From: JAYREN01 sp963663375
Lineage (GTDB): Bacteria; Acidobacteriota; Holophagae; Holophagales; Holophagaceae
Length of the DNA stretch: 64,000 bases
Assembly: GCA_963663375.1 (NCBI GenBank)
Contig: OY760195.1
Location: 992,001-1,056,000 of the forward strand
Reading direction: 5' to 3'
Below, in pieces: positions 50,447 through 60,985 of the stretch. Position 1 is the stretch's first letter. Every line of letters starts with the position of its first letter. The notes below the pieces were generated by a model that was given only the letters and a program-made list of their open reading frames with translations, did no database searches and was not told the origin of the DNA. Position numbers and translations under genes: made by a program.

Positions 50447-51643
50447 ATGGGATTCAGGACGCTCACGGAACTCGACGTCACAGGGCACCGCGTCCTCCTT
50501 CGCGCCGATCTCAACGTGCCCATCAAGGAAGGCGTGATCAAGGACGCCACCCGGATCCGCGAGACGCTGCCCACCCTGAAGCACCTGTTGTCGGGCGGCG
50601 CCTCGGTGGTCATGTGCAGCCACATGGGCCGCCCCGAGGGCATCGGCTTCGAGCAGGCCTACAGCATGGCCCCCGTGGCGAAATGGCTTCAGGAGAATGG
50701 CATCGAGGCAAGGCTCGCCAGCGGCATCATCGGCGAGGCCGTGGAAGCCGAAGCCAAGGCCCTGAAACCTGGCCAGGTCCTGCTGCTGGAGAACCTCCGC
50801 TTCGACAAAGGCGAGACCAAGAACAAGCCCGAATTCTGCGAAGCCCTGGCCCGCTTGGCGGACAGCTATGTGAATGACGCCTTCGGCAGCGCCCACCGCG
50901 CCCACGCGTCCGTGGCCGGAGTCGTATCCCATTTCCCCAAGGACCGCATCGCGGCGGGCTTCCTCATGGCCAAGGAGCTGAAGGCCCTCGGTCAGGTACT
51001 GCACCACCCGGAAAAGCCCCTGGTGGCGGTCATGGGCGGCGCCAAGGTCTCCGACAAGATCGACTTGATCAAGCGCTTCCTGGGCATGGCCGACGCCATT
51101 CTCATCGGCGGCGCCATGAGCTACACCCTGCTGAAAGCCCAGGGCGTGGCCATCGGCAAGAGCCTCTGCGAGGAGGACAAGCTGGAACTCGCCAAGGAAC
51201 TGCTGGTGGAGGCCAAGGCAAAAGGCACGCGGCTGCTGCTGCCCCTGGATCATGTGGTGGCCCTTGGAATCAAGCCCGACGCCGAATGCGCCATCACCCA
51301 GGACACGGCCATTCCAGCCGATAAGATGGGCCTGGATATCGGCCCGGAAACGGTCGCGGTCTTCTCCCAGGAGATCCGCGCCGCCAAGACCATCGTGTGG
51401 AACGGCCCCATGGGCGTCTTCGAAATGGATTGCTTTGCCGCAGGCACCCTGGCCATCGCCGATGAAATGGCCGAGGCCGCGGACAAGGGCTGCTTCGTGG
51501 TAGTGGGCGGTGGCGACAGCGTGAGCGCCGCCAATAAGGCCGGTGTGACCGCCCGGATGAGCCACGTTTCCACGGGCGGCGGGGCGAGTCTCGAATTCCT
51601 CAGCGGGCTCGAACTCCCCGGCGTCGCGGCGCTATCCATCTAG
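50447..51643 (+). CDS. pgk: Phosphoglycerate kinase
   Basis: This 398-residue glycolytic enzyme makes ATP from 1,3-bisphosphoglycerate. It has VLLRADLNVP (family LRVDFNVP), MCSHMGRP, LLLENLRFDKGETKN, YVNDAFGSAHRAHASV, MGGAKVSDKI, and the C-terminal ATP site VWNGPMGVFE and VVGGGDSVSA with STGGGASLEFL. AGGAGG lies well before the ATG. tpiA follows after 21 bases, so the two form a glycolytic pair. Confidence 0.98.
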   Translation: MGFRTLTELDVTGHRVLLRADLNVPIKEGVIKDATRIRETLPTLKHLLSGGASVVMCSHMGRPEGIGFEQAYSMAPVAKWLQENGIEARLASGIIGEAVEAEAKALKPGQVLLLENLRFDKGETKNKPEFCEALARLADSYVNDAFGSAHRAHASVAGVVSHFPKDRIAAGFLMAKELKALGQVLHHPEKPLVAVMGGAKVSDKIDLIKRFLGMADAILIGGAMSYTLLKAQGVAIGKSLCEEDKLELAKELLVEAKAKGTRLLLPLDHVVALGIKPDAECAITQDTAIPADKMGLDIGPETVAVFSQEIRAAKTIVWNGPMGVFEMDCFAAGTLAIADEMAEAADKGCFVVVGGGDSVSAANKAGVTARMSHVSTGGGASLEFLSGLELPGVAALSI

Positions 51644-51664
51644 ATCTCAGCACGGAGCCCCCCA

Positions 51665-52402
<738 letters not shown>

Positions 52403-52414
52403 CGCCACTGCACC

Positions 52415-53413
52415 TTAGCTCCGACTCCGGTACGCCGGGAAGAAGTCCGTATCGGGAGCCCCATGGTTGGCCTGGGTCAGCTCCCGATAGGCGGCCTCGT
52501 CCCAGATCCGCTTGCCCACGTAGAAATCAAACTCGGTGTTCTGGGAAAAGGCCTTCTTGAACTTGAAGAGTCCGTCCGTTTCCGAATTGGTGTAGCCCCC
52601 GCCGTGATGCAAATACTTGTATCCCTGCTCCCGGGACCACCGCACCACCTCGGCCTTCAGCAGGTAGGCTGGCGACAGGTGGATGAACTCGGCCAGCGTT
52701 CCCGACAGATGGGCGTGGACGTACCGGCCGAAATTCAGATAGAGGCCGCCTGCAATGGGTTTGCCCTCCAGGGACACCGTTGCCACGAAGGAGTTGGCTG
52801 GGAACAGGGACAGGAGATTCCGGAAGTAGATCTCATCAAAATAGTAGTAGTCCAGGGCATTGTTCCGGTTCATCGTCGAGGCGTAGATCTTCAGGAACGC
52901 GTCGAAGGATGCCTCTTCGGAATCGATGGCAAATTCCATCCCGACGGCCTTGCACTTTTCAATGATCTTGCGGCACCGCTTCGAGAATTCGGCCTGAAAG
53001 GGATCACCGTAATCCACCAGATTGGTGGCCAGCGTCTTCTTGTAGGTCGAAAGGCTGTAGTGGGCATCCAGCCCCAGGTGGTTGCACTCGATGGGATGGA
53101 ATCGGATGAATTCCGAGACGATCCTGTGCTGCTCGCAATACCCGGTGAATGCGGCCATGAATTCATTCAGCAGGGCATTACGGTTCGCGGGGTCCGGACA
53201 GTCCAGAATGATCGGTCCGCCATAACCATAGGGGCTGACGATGTCGAAAAAATGTTCATTCTCGCGAATGGCCATACCGATCGACCGCTTGATGAAGACA
53301 TAGCTGACCGTACCCGTCTTCGATTCATGGACGAACTGGGCGGCCTCGCCGTTTTCCACAATCTCGTGGGCGCGTGCGTAGTCGGGATGGAAGTAGATAT
53401 CGGGGTAGTTCAT
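52415..53413 (-). CDS. FemAB/GNAT-like acyl or peptidyl transferase
   Basis: This 332-residue protein has two tandem GNAT-like folds of the FemAB/BioF2-acetyltransferase type. The core SKRCRKIIEKCKAVGMEFAID, FLKIYASTMNRNNALDYYYFDEIYF, and VATVSLEGKPIAGGLYLNFGRYVHAHLSGTL, with AYLLKAEVVRWSREQGYKYLHHGGG and LFKFKKAFSQN near the end, matches. Such proteins add amino acids or acyl groups to cell-wall precursors or surface polysaccharides. It is coupled to the sugar transferase (ATGA overlap, 53410-53413), so a role in exopolysaccharide or wall-polymer decoration is likely. The DNA looks less GC-rich than neighbouring genes. Confidence 0.83.
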   Translation of the reverse strand: MNYPDIYFHPDYARAHEIVENGEAAQFVHESKTGTVSYVFIKRSIGMAIRENEHFFDIVSPYGYGGPIILDCPDPANRNALLNEFMAAFTGYCEQHRIVSEFIRFHPIECNHLGLDAHYSLSTYKKTLATNLVDYGDPFQAEFSKRCRKIIEKCKAVGMEFAIDSEEASFDAFLKIYASTMNRNNALDYYYFDEIYFRNLLSLFPANSFVATVSLEGKPIAGGLYLNFGRYVHAHLSGTLAEFIHLSPAYLLKAEVVRWSREQGYKYLHHGGGYTNSETDGLFKFKKAFSQNTEFDFYVGKRIWDEAAYRELTQANHGAPDTDFFPAYRSRS

Positions 53414-54093
53414 GGGTTGCCACCCGAGGGTGCAACGAGGCCGTTCTCTGTAATCGGATCCCTTCGTTCTTCATCCAGGGCCATGGTCGATTGGGTTGTC
53501 CCCGCGGTGATGACCTCGGAACGATAGAAGAGCTTCTTGATCGTCAGAAGCAGGATTCTGATATCGAATGCCAAGGAAATCCTTTGCACATATTCGACAT
53601 CGTATTTGAATTTTTTCTCCCAGGTCAGAGTGTTCCGGCCGTTGACCTGCGCCCACCCGCTGATTCCCGGCCTCACGGTATGCCGCAACCGCTCGGTTGC
53701 CGAGTAGTAAGGCAGATAGCGGACGAGCAGGGGGCGCGGACCGATGAAACTCATCTCCTGCTTGATGATGTTAATGAGCTGAGGCAGTTCATCGATGCTC
53801 GTCTTCCGCAGGATTTCGCCAACCCGGGTCATGCGCTCGGCATCACTCAGGCCTGCGCCGTCTTCATCCGGGGCTACGGCCATGGTCCTGAACTTGTAGA
53901 GGCGGAAGATCTGCTCGTCCTTGCCGGGGCGGTCCTGCCGGAAGAGCACAGGCCCCTTCGAGGACAGCTTGATGGCGAGGGCGGCCGCCAGCATGACCGG
54001 CGAGGCCAGGATCAGGACAACGACCGCGGCGACCGTATCGAGCACGGACTTGACGAGAGGGTAGATTGGCTGAGCGGAGGGTTCAGACATCAT
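53410..54093 (-). CDS. Polyprenyl-phosphate sugar-1-phosphate transferase (WcaJ-like)
   Basis: This 227-residue inner-membrane enzyme starts a surface polysaccharide by moving a sugar phosphate to the lipid carrier. One N-terminal helical hairpin (SVLDTVAAVVVLILASPVMLAAALAIKL) is followed by the family core: GPVLFRQDRPGKDEQIFRLYKFRTM, TRVGEILRKTSIDELPQLINIIKQEMSFIGPRPLL, and RPGISGWAQVNGRN. It is the short form with no extra N-terminal helices. The start at 54093 (MMSEPS) has AAGGG 6 bases upstream; the ATG at 54138 has none. Only two genes of a polysaccharide cluster are present here. Confidence 0.93.
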   Translation of the reverse strand: MMSEPSAQPIYPLVKSVLDTVAAVVVLILASPVMLAAALAIKLSSKGPVLFRQDRPGKDEQIFRLYKFRTMAVAPDEDGAGLSDAERMTRVGEILRKTSIDELPQLINIIKQEMSFIGPRPLLVRYLPYYSATERLRHTVRPGISGWAQVNGRNTLTWEKKFKYDVEYVQRISLAFDIRILLLTIKKLFYRSEVITAGTTQSTMALDEERRDPITENGLVAPSGGNP

Positions 54094-54376
54094 AGGCAGC
54101 CCTTTTCCCCGAATCTGGAGAAACCGCCTTCTCGGCATGCCATCGAAAAGTTATCCCACCCCGAAGGGCACGACTCGCCAGATCCAGAGTCATGAGTGGG
54201 TGGAACAAATCGGCAACCTCCCTGGCACAGACCTTACATTGATCATGGACGCCTTAGCAGATACTACACCAAATCGGGGTCTACCAGACTCGGCCCAGAA
54301 CTCTCCTCCGGAACCCCCGGCATTCACCCTCAGCCCCGAAACCACCGAAAAAACAGCCAGCCCGAGACAATACATC

Positions 54377-57300
54377 ATGCCCACCCCCTCCATGACCCCC
54401 CTGCCCGGAACTCGCGTCGTCCACTACGCCGGAGACCGGATCCGGATCGAGCTCTGCCATCCCAGCCCAGGGGCATCGGGGTGGCGGGGGCTGCTCCGTA
54501 CCAACCTTACCCGGGCCGACCAGATCCGCCAGGAGGTGATCGGCCTCGCCAGTGCCCAGTCCGCAGAGGCCGCGACCTTTGCGGGCGCCTCCTGGCGGGA
54601 CATCCCCATGACGCCGACGGCTAAAGGTTGGGAGTTGGATTTCCCCCTCTGCGAGGTGGGCTATTTCAGGGCCAAGGCCTACTGCCTGGGACCGGATGGG
54701 CGTCAATACTGGCCGGAAGGCCAGGATATGGGCATCTCGGTGCAGCCCGATCATCTCCGCACGGGCAACACAATCTATTGCGCCTTTCCGCGAATGTTTG
54801 GCGAAACTCGCGGCCGAACCTCCACCCGTCAGGCCGCGTTGGAAGAACAGCTTCGCGACCTTGATCAGCGGGGATTCACCGTCATTCCTCCCTCCGGCAA
54901 GCTGCGGGATCTCACGGCCTGCATCCCTCACATCGTCGAGCACCTGGGCTGCAGGAACCTGCATCTGCTGCCCCTGGGCCCCACGCCCACGACGTACGCC
55001 CGCATGGGCCGCTTCGGGAGCCCCTACGCGCAGCTCGATCTCGTCGGCATCGATCCCGCGCTGGTGGATTTCGACCAGCGGACCACGGGGGAGGACCAGT
55101 TCCGGGAACTGACCTACGCCGCCCATCTGCGGGGTGGCCTGGTGCTCCTCGACATCGTCATCAACCACACGGGCTGGGGTTCGCGGCTCATGCAGGAGCG
55201 CCCGGAATGGTTCAAGCGCGAGCCCGATGGCAAGTTCCAGAGCCCCGGCGCCTGGGGCGTCACCTGGGGCGATCTGGTGGAGCTGGACAATCGCTATCCC
55301 GAACTGTGGGAAAGCACGGCGCAGGCTCTGCTCACCTGGTGCCGGCGGGGCGTGGATGGCTTCCGCTGCGATGCGGGCTACATGGTGCCCGTGCCTGCCT
55401 GGCAATACCTGGTCGCCCGGGTCCGGGAGGAATTCGCCGATACCGTCTTCCTACTGGAAGGTCTCGGGGGTGCCTGGGAAGCCACGGAGGCCCTGCTGAC
55501 CGAAGGTGGCATGCAGTGGGCCTACTCGGAGCTCTTCCAAAACTTCGCGCCCCGGGATGTCTCCGGCTATCTGGATCATGCCCTCCGCCAGTCCAAACGC
55601 ATGGGGCCCCTGGTCCACTACAGCGAGACCCATGACAACGACCGGCTTGCCAAGCGCGGAGAGGACTGGTCCAGACTGCGCAACCGCCTCTCGGCCCTGT
55701 GCAGCCAATCCGGGGCCTTTGCCTTCACCGCAGGCGTGGAGTGGCTGGCCACCGAGAAGATCGATGTCCACGAATCCCGCGGACTGGCCTGGGGCCAGGA
55801 ACCCAACCTGGTGCCCGAACTGGCCCGGCTGAACCGGCTGCTGCGAAGCAACCCCTGCTTTTTTGACGGAGCCGAGGTTCAGCGCCTGAGCCCGGATGAT
55901 TCCCCGGTGCTCGCCCTCGGGCGACATTCTGCCGAAGGGCTGGACCACTGCCTGGTGCTGGTGAACCTGGACACGGAAAATCCCCATTCCTGTGATCTAG
56001 GATCGGATGCCTGGCAGGAGCTGGGCGCCCCCCATCTGGATCTCCTGAACCAAGAGCCGCCCTCCATCCAGGCCAACACGCCCGGGCTCGTCTCCATCAC
56101 CCTGACTCCGGGCGCCAGCTTCTGTCTGGCCTCCTCGGCCTCGCCCCGGGGCCTTCACGGGGAGGCCTATCGGACCCGCCGCGCCCAGGCGGTCTGGGCC
56201 TATCGGCATCTCAACCAGGCGATTCCCGCCGAACACCTAGGAACCGCGAACTGGCAGGAATTGGCTCAATTGGTGGGGCGCAACCCACTCCGATTCCTCT
56301 CCGCCCTGCCGCGGCTGGATTCGGCCGCGGCCACTGGGGATCTTATCGAAGCGCTCCACCAGGCCCTTGCCGAAGAGGGTTATGCTCCCGTGGTGCGCTG
56401 GAGTGCCCAGGATCTCAGCCGGGTGGCCCCCGTTCCTCCCGATCACTGGCTGCTGGTGGAAGACCCAGCCCCCTTCGAGATCACCCTGACCCGAACCGGA
56501 AGACGCCCCCTGCACCTGCGCTCTACCCCCTGGGATGGCGGGCATATGGCGGCCATCTTCCCGGCAGAACTGCGAGTCGAAGGCGGCCATGGCGTCGACG
56601 CCTCCCTGGTGATCGACCGCTTCACCGAGCAAGGCCGCCGAGCCACGGGCACCCTAAGGCTTCTGACTGGAAACCCAGCCTTTGCAGCCGGAGCCCCCAA
56701 GGGCCTCGCCCTGCTCACCAACGGTCGAGGCGCCATGGCCCGGCTTCACGCGGATCTGGGCGCCGTGACTTCCAAGTACGACTGCCTGCTGGGGGCCAAT
56801 CTCCATCCGGAGGCGCCCTGCGATCGCCACATCTTCGCCAAGCGGGTACGAGCTTGGGTGAATGCCGATGGCTTCATCACGGCCCTCGAGGGCCGCAACC
56901 TGCTTCGCTTCGAACCTGGCCCCCCCGCCCGTTGGGTCTTTCTGGTCAGCGCAGGCGATGGCCGGGCTGTGGAGATTCATCTCGTCGCAGAGCTTCTGGA
57001 GGAGCGGAACACCATCGTGCTCCGCTTCCTGAGACCGGATCGTGCTCCCCAGACGGGTCGCCCCTTGGCGCCGGACCGTCGGGTCAGCCTCACCCTGCGG
57101 GTGGATCTGGAGGACCGCGGCTATCACGGCGAGACCCGGGAGACGCCCGACCTCGACGCCCATTTCCAGCGAAGTACTCGCCCCGCCGAGGACCGCCCCG
57201 GGTTCATTTTCACCCCTGCCGAGGATCGCGAACTGCGGGTCTGGTCCTCCTGTGGGGAATACCACCCGGGTGCGGAGTGGAGCCGAGGCCTCTGGCATGC

Positions 57301-58732
57301 CGTGGAATCCACCCGAGGCATGGCGGATCGCGGAGATGCCTGGAGCCCTGGCTGGTTCGAGATGCCCCTGCCCCTCGCTGGATCCGCCACGTTGGTGGTC
57401 TCCGCCGAGCAGGAAGATCCCCCGGCGAAGGAGCTCTCCCGAATCGGCCTGCCCTCCGCCCGAGCGTTGGCCCTGGATCTGCGCCCGGGCCTGGGAACCC
57501 AGGACAGCTTCGGTCGGCAGCTCCGATTGGCGGCTGCGGCCTTCCTCGCCCGGCGCGGGACAGGGTCCACGGTGATCGCGGGCTACCCCTGGTTCCTGGA
57601 TTGGGGCCGCGACACGCTCATCGCCTGCCGAGGGCTGCTGGCGGGCGGTTTCACGGAAGAGGTGCGGGAGATCCTGCTCACCTTCGCCCACTTCGAGGAT
57701 CGCGGCACCCTGCCCAACATGCTCTCGGCAGATTCCACCGCCAACCGCGACACCTCCGATGCGCCGCTCTGGTTCGGGATGGCCTGCGAAGAAGCGGCCG
57801 CCACCCTGGGCCTGGAGCTCTACGAAGCCCCGATCGGGACGCGCAGGCTTCGCGAGGTGTTGGCCTCCATCGCCACGGGCTACCTGGAAGGCACGCCCAA
57901 CGGCATCCAGGTCGATCCCGCCTCTGGGCTGGTCTGGAGCCCCTCCCATTTCACCTGGATGGACACCAACTACCCCGCAGGCACGCCTCGGGAGGGTTAT
58001 CCCATCGAGATCCAGGCTCTGTGGATCCGCCTGCTCCAACAGCTGTCGAGGCTCGAACCCAAGGCGCCCTGGCCCGCCTGGGCCGCCAAGGCCCAGGCCA
58101 GCCTCGGGCGATTCTGGTGCGAGGACCTCGGCTGCTGCCATGACACCCTCCTTGCCCCGGCGGGACGCCCTGCGGCCGAAGCCAATCCAGACGGCCATCT
58201 GCGTCCCAATCAGCTCTTCGCCGTGGCCCTGGGGTTGATGACTCCCGAACGGGCGCGAAAAATCGTGGATGCATGCTCCCGCCACCTGCTGGTACCGGGC
58301 GCCCTTCGCAGCCTGGCGCCACTCCCGGTGGCAGAGCCTCTGGCGATCCGCAGTCCGGATGGTCGCGCCCTCAACGATCCGCTGCATCCCTATCAAGGCC
58401 GCTACGAAGGCGACGAGGACACGCGCCGCAAGCCCGCCTACCACAATGGCACCGCCTGGAACTGGCTTCTGCCGGTCTTCTGCGAGGCCCTCGCTCAGGC
58501 CCACGAGCAGGATCCGAGGGCCCTTGCCGCCGCCAAGGCCTATCTGGGATCAGCAGAGCGCCTCCTGCACGAGGGCTGCATCGGCCACCTTCCCGAGATC
58601 CTGGATGGCGATGCACCCCATCAGGCCAGAGGCTGCGATGCCCAGGCCTGGTCCGTCACGGAAGCGTTACGGGTGTGGCTCGGCCTTGTCGCTAAGATGG
58701 AGAAAACCGATACGCCCTTGCCGGAGTCCTGA
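54377..58732 (+). CDS. Glycogen debranching enzyme: GH13 glucanotransferase fused to amylo-1,6-glucosidase
   Basis: This very long protein (about 1451 residues) joins two glycoside hydrolases. The N-terminal half has an alpha-amylase-type (GH13) barrel: DIVINHTGWG (about 259), nucleophile Asp332 in GFRCDAGY, acid Glu361 in LLEGLGG, and Asp420 in SETHDNDRL. The middle (about 600-1020) is beta-rich linker and starch-binding-like domains. The C-terminal part (about 1030-1445) is GDE_C/GH133-like, with WFLDWGRDTLIACRGLLAGG (about 1073) and FTWMDTNYPAGTPREGYPIEIQALW. The order matches eukaryotic AGL, which has both transferase and glucosidase activity. The start is uncertain: ATG at 54377 gives MPTPSMTPLPG; 54245 and 54392 are also possible. 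glgB follows with a TGATG overlap. Confidence 0.88.
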   Translation: MPTPSMTPLPGTRVVHYAGDRIRIELCHPSPGASGWRGLLRTNLTRADQIRQEVIGLASAQSAEAATFAGASWRDIPMTPTAKGWELDFPLCEVGYFRAKAYCLGPDGRQYWPEGQDMGISVQPDHLRTGNTIYCAFPRMFGETRGRTSTRQAALEEQLRDLDQRGFTVIPPSGKLRDLTACIPHIVEHLGCRNLHLLPLGPTPTTYARMGRFGSPYAQLDLVGIDPALVDFDQRTTGEDQFRELTYAAHLRGGLVLLDIVINHTGWGSRLMQERPEWFKREPDGKFQSPGAWGVTWGDLVELDNRYPELWESTAQALLTWCRRGVDGFRCDAGYMVPVPAWQYLVARVREEFADTVFLLEGLGGAWEATEALLTEGGMQWAYSELFQNFAPRDVSGYLDHALRQSKRMGPLVHYSETHDNDRLAKRGEDWSRLRNRLSALCSQSGAFAFTAGVEWLATEKIDVHESRGLAWGQEPNLVPELARLNRLLRSNPCFFDGAEVQRLSPDDSPVLALGRHSAEGLDHCLVLVNLDTENPHSCDLGSDAWQELGAPHLDLLNQEPPSIQANTPGLVSITLTPGASFCLASSASPRGLHGEAYRTRRAQAVWAYRHLNQAIPAEHLGTANWQELAQLVGRNPLRFLSALPRLDSAAATGDLIEALHQALAEEGYAPVVRWSAQDLSRVAPVPPDHWLLVEDPAPFEITLTRTGRRPLHLRSTPWDGGHMAAIFPAELRVEGGHGVDASLVIDRFTEQGRRATGTLRLLTGNPAFAAGAPKGLALLTNGRGAMARLHADLGAVTSKYDCLLGANLHPEAPCDRHIFAKRVRAWVNADGFITALEGRNLLRFEPGPPARWVFLVSAGDGRAVEIHLVAELLEERNTIVLRFLRPDRAPQTGRPLAPDRRVSLTLRVDLEDRGYHGETRETPDLDAHFQRSTRPAEDRPGFIFTPAEDRELRVWSSCGEYHPGAEWSRGLWHAVESTRGMADRGDAWSPGWFEMPLPLAGSATLVVSAEQEDPPAKELSRIGLPSARALALDLRPGLGTQDSFGRQLRLAAAAFLARRGTGSTVIAGYPWFLDWGRDTLIACRGLLAGGFTEEVREILLTFAHFEDRGTLPNMLSADSTANRDTSDAPLWFGMACEEAAATLGLELYEAPIGTRRLREVLASIATGYLEGTPNGIQVDPASGLVWSPSHFTWMDTNYPAGTPREGYPIEIQALWIRLLQQLSRLEPKAPWPAWAAKAQASLGRFWCEDLGCCHDTLLAPAGRPAAEANPDGHLRPNQLFAVALGLMTPERARKIVDACSRHLLVPGALRSLAPLPVAEPLAIRSPDGRALNDPLHPYQGRYEGDEDTRRKPAYHNGTAWNWLLPVFCEALAQAHEQDPRALAAAKAYLGSAERLLHEGCIGHLPEILDGDAPHQARGCDAQAWSVTEALRVWLGLVAKMEKTDTPLPES

Positions 58733-60954
58733 TGGCCCTCGCCCCCTTCCACAGCTTCGATGCCGGGGCCTTCCTGCGGGGAGATTGCCTGGATGCGGGT
58801 CCGTGGTTCGGGATGCACCTGATTCCGGGCGAGGGCCTGCGACTCCGCACCTTTCTGCCCCGGGCCACCCGGGTGGAACTCCTGGACGGGACCAAGGAAA
58901 GCGCTCTCCTCGACCTGACCATGACCCATCCGGAAGGCATCTTTGAGGGCCACTTGCCCCGGCGACGCAAGGCCTTTCCCTACCGCTTCCGCGTGCATGG
59001 CTGGGGCGATCCCGTGGAACTGGTGGACCCCTACCGGTTCGGCCCCGTGCTCGGCGAGCTTGACCATTACCTCCACGCGGAAGGTACCCTGCTGCGCTCC
59101 TACGAGCACATGGGCGCCCACCCCGCGACCCGGGAAGGCGTTCCGGGCGCCGATTTTGCAGTGTGGGCGCCCAATGCCCGGCGTGTGAGTGTGGTGGGCA
59201 ATTTCAATGGCTGGGATGGGCGGCGTCACATCCTGCGGCGCTGGTCGGATTCGGGTGTCTGGGAACTCTTCGTGCCCCATCTGCAGCCGGGCGATTTCTA
59301 CATGTTCGAGATCCAGGGCAAGGACGGGAAACTGCTGCCCCTTAAGTCCGATCCCTACGCCTTTCGCTGCGAGTATCCGCCGGGCTCCGCCTCCATTCTG
59401 GCGGCGCCAGATCTCTCGCCCTGGACCGATGGCGCCTGGATGGCCGACCGCTGGACCCGGCAGCGCCATGTGGCCCCCGTGAGCATCTTTGAACTGCACC
59501 TGGGCTCCTGGCGGCGCCGGGGGGATGGCGGCTTTCTCTCCTATCGCGAGCTGGCCGAACAGCTCGTGCCCTACGTGAAGGAACTCGGCTTCACCCACGT
59601 CCAGTTCCTGCCGGTGAGCGAACATCCCTTCTACGGCAGCTGGGGCTACCAGCCCCTGGGCCTCTTCGCCCCCACCGCCCGCTTCGGCGGTCCCGAGGAT
59701 TTCAAGGCCCTGGTGGACGCCCTCCACGGGGCGGGCATCGGGGTTCTCATCGACTGGGTCCCCGCCCATTTCCCGGAAGACGCCCACGGCCTGGCATCTT
59801 TTGACGGCACCCACCTCTTCGAGCACGCCGATCCCCGCAAGGGGCGGCACATGGACTGGGGCACGCTGATCTACAACTTCGGTCGCCGCGAGGTGCAGAA
59901 CTTCCTCATCGCCAACGCCCTCTTCTGGCTGGACCACTTCCACATTGACGGCCTGCGGGTGGATGCGGTGGCCTCCATGCTCTACCTGGACTACAGCCGC
60001 AAGGCGGGCCAGTGGGTACCCAACCGCCAGGGGGGGCGCGAGAACCTGGAAGCCGTGGACTTCCTGCGGCGCCTCAACGAGAAGGTCTACGAGCAGTTCC
60101 CCGACACCATGACCATCGCCGAGGAATCCACAGCCTGGCCCCAGGTTTCCCGTCCGACGTCGGGCGGCGGACTGGGCTTCGGCTTCAAGTGGAACATGGG
60201 GTGGATGCACGACACGCTGCGCTACCTTGGGCGCAACATGCTGCACCGCAAGTATCACCAACAGGAAATCACCTTCTCCATGCTCTACCAGGACAGCGAA
60301 AACTACATGCTGCCCCTCTCCCACGACGAGGTCGTACACGGGAAGAAGTCCCTGCTCTGGCGCATGCCGGGCACCCGCTGGGAACAGTTCGCCAATCTGC
60401 GCCTGCTCTACGCCTACCAGTGGGCACACCCCGGCAAGAAACTGCTCTTCATGGGCTGCGAATTTGGCCAGGACCACGAATGGGATCACAACAAGTCCCT
60501 GGACTGGCACCTGCTGGAGTTCCCCGAGCACCAAGGCGTCCGCAATCTGGTCGGGGATCTCAACCGCATCTACCGCAGCCACAGCGCCCTCCACGAGAAG
60601 GACTGCGAGCAGGGCGGGCTGGTCTGGATCGACGCCAACGACCGGAAGAACGGCGTGCTCTCGCTGCTGCGCTGGGGCTTCGCACCGGGCGATCATGTGC
60701 TCGTGGTGCTCAACCTCACGGCCCTGCCCCGGGAGCAATTCCGTATCGGCGTGCCGGGCCCGGGCCGCTATGCCGAGATCCTGAACAGCGATGCCGCCCT
60801 CTACGGGGGCCAAAACATCGGCAACCTGGGCGCCGTGAAGGCGGAACCCGTGCCCATGCATGGGCATCCCTATTCCGTTGCCCTCACCCTTCCGCCCCTG
60901 GGGGCCATCTTCCTCAAACCCGAATCCGATTCCATCTCCGCCCGGAAACCCTAG
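58732..60954 (+). CDS. glgB: GlgB, 1,4-alpha-glucan branching enzyme
   Basis: This 740-residue enzyme makes the alpha-1,6 branches of glycogen. An N-terminal carbohydrate-binding region and the CBM48 (AVWAPNARRVSVVGNFNGWDG) precede the GH13 core: VQFLPVSEHPFYGSWGYQPLG, VLIDWVPAHFP, nucleophile Asp411 in GLRVDAVASM, Glu in IAEEST (464-465), and Asp532 in LPLSHDEVVHG. The C-terminal beta domain is complete. It begins by overlapping the debranching-enzyme stop by one base and is followed by glgP 31 bases later. Confidence 0.98.
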   Translation: MALAPFHSFDAGAFLRGDCLDAGPWFGMHLIPGEGLRLRTFLPRATRVELLDGTKESALLDLTMTHPEGIFEGHLPRRRKAFPYRFRVHGWGDPVELVDPYRFGPVLGELDHYLHAEGTLLRSYEHMGAHPATREGVPGADFAVWAPNARRVSVVGNFNGWDGRRHILRRWSDSGVWELFVPHLQPGDFYMFEIQGKDGKLLPLKSDPYAFRCEYPPGSASILAAPDLSPWTDGAWMADRWTRQRHVAPVSIFELHLGSWRRRGDGGFLSYRELAEQLVPYVKELGFTHVQFLPVSEHPFYGSWGYQPLGLFAPTARFGGPEDFKALVDALHGAGIGVLIDWVPAHFPEDAHGLASFDGTHLFEHADPRKGRHMDWGTLIYNFGRREVQNFLIANALFWLDHFHIDGLRVDAVASMLYLDYSRKAGQWVPNRQGGRENLEAVDFLRRLNEKVYEQFPDTMTIAEESTAWPQVSRPTSGGGLGFGFKWNMGWMHDTLRYLGRNMLHRKYHQQEITFSMLYQDSENYMLPLSHDEVVHGKKSLLWRMPGTRWEQFANLRLLYAYQWAHPGKKLLFMGCEFGQDHEWDHNKSLDWHLLEFPEHQGVRNLVGDLNRIYRSHSALHEKDCEQGGLVWIDANDRKNGVLSLLRWGFAPGDHVLVVLNLTALPREQFRIGVPGPGRYAEILNSDAALYGGQNIGNLGAVKAEPVPMHGHPYSVALTLPPLGAIFLKPESDSISARKP

Positions 60955-60985
60955 GATTCCCGCCGAACACATCGAGGAGCCGACC

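Noticed and set aside
54137..54376. Extra 80 residues at the front of the debranching enzyme
   Set aside because: The residues look like translated leader (Ser/Pro/Thr-rich, no fold) and begin across the sugar-transferase promoter region; ATG at 54377 is preferred, though not proven.
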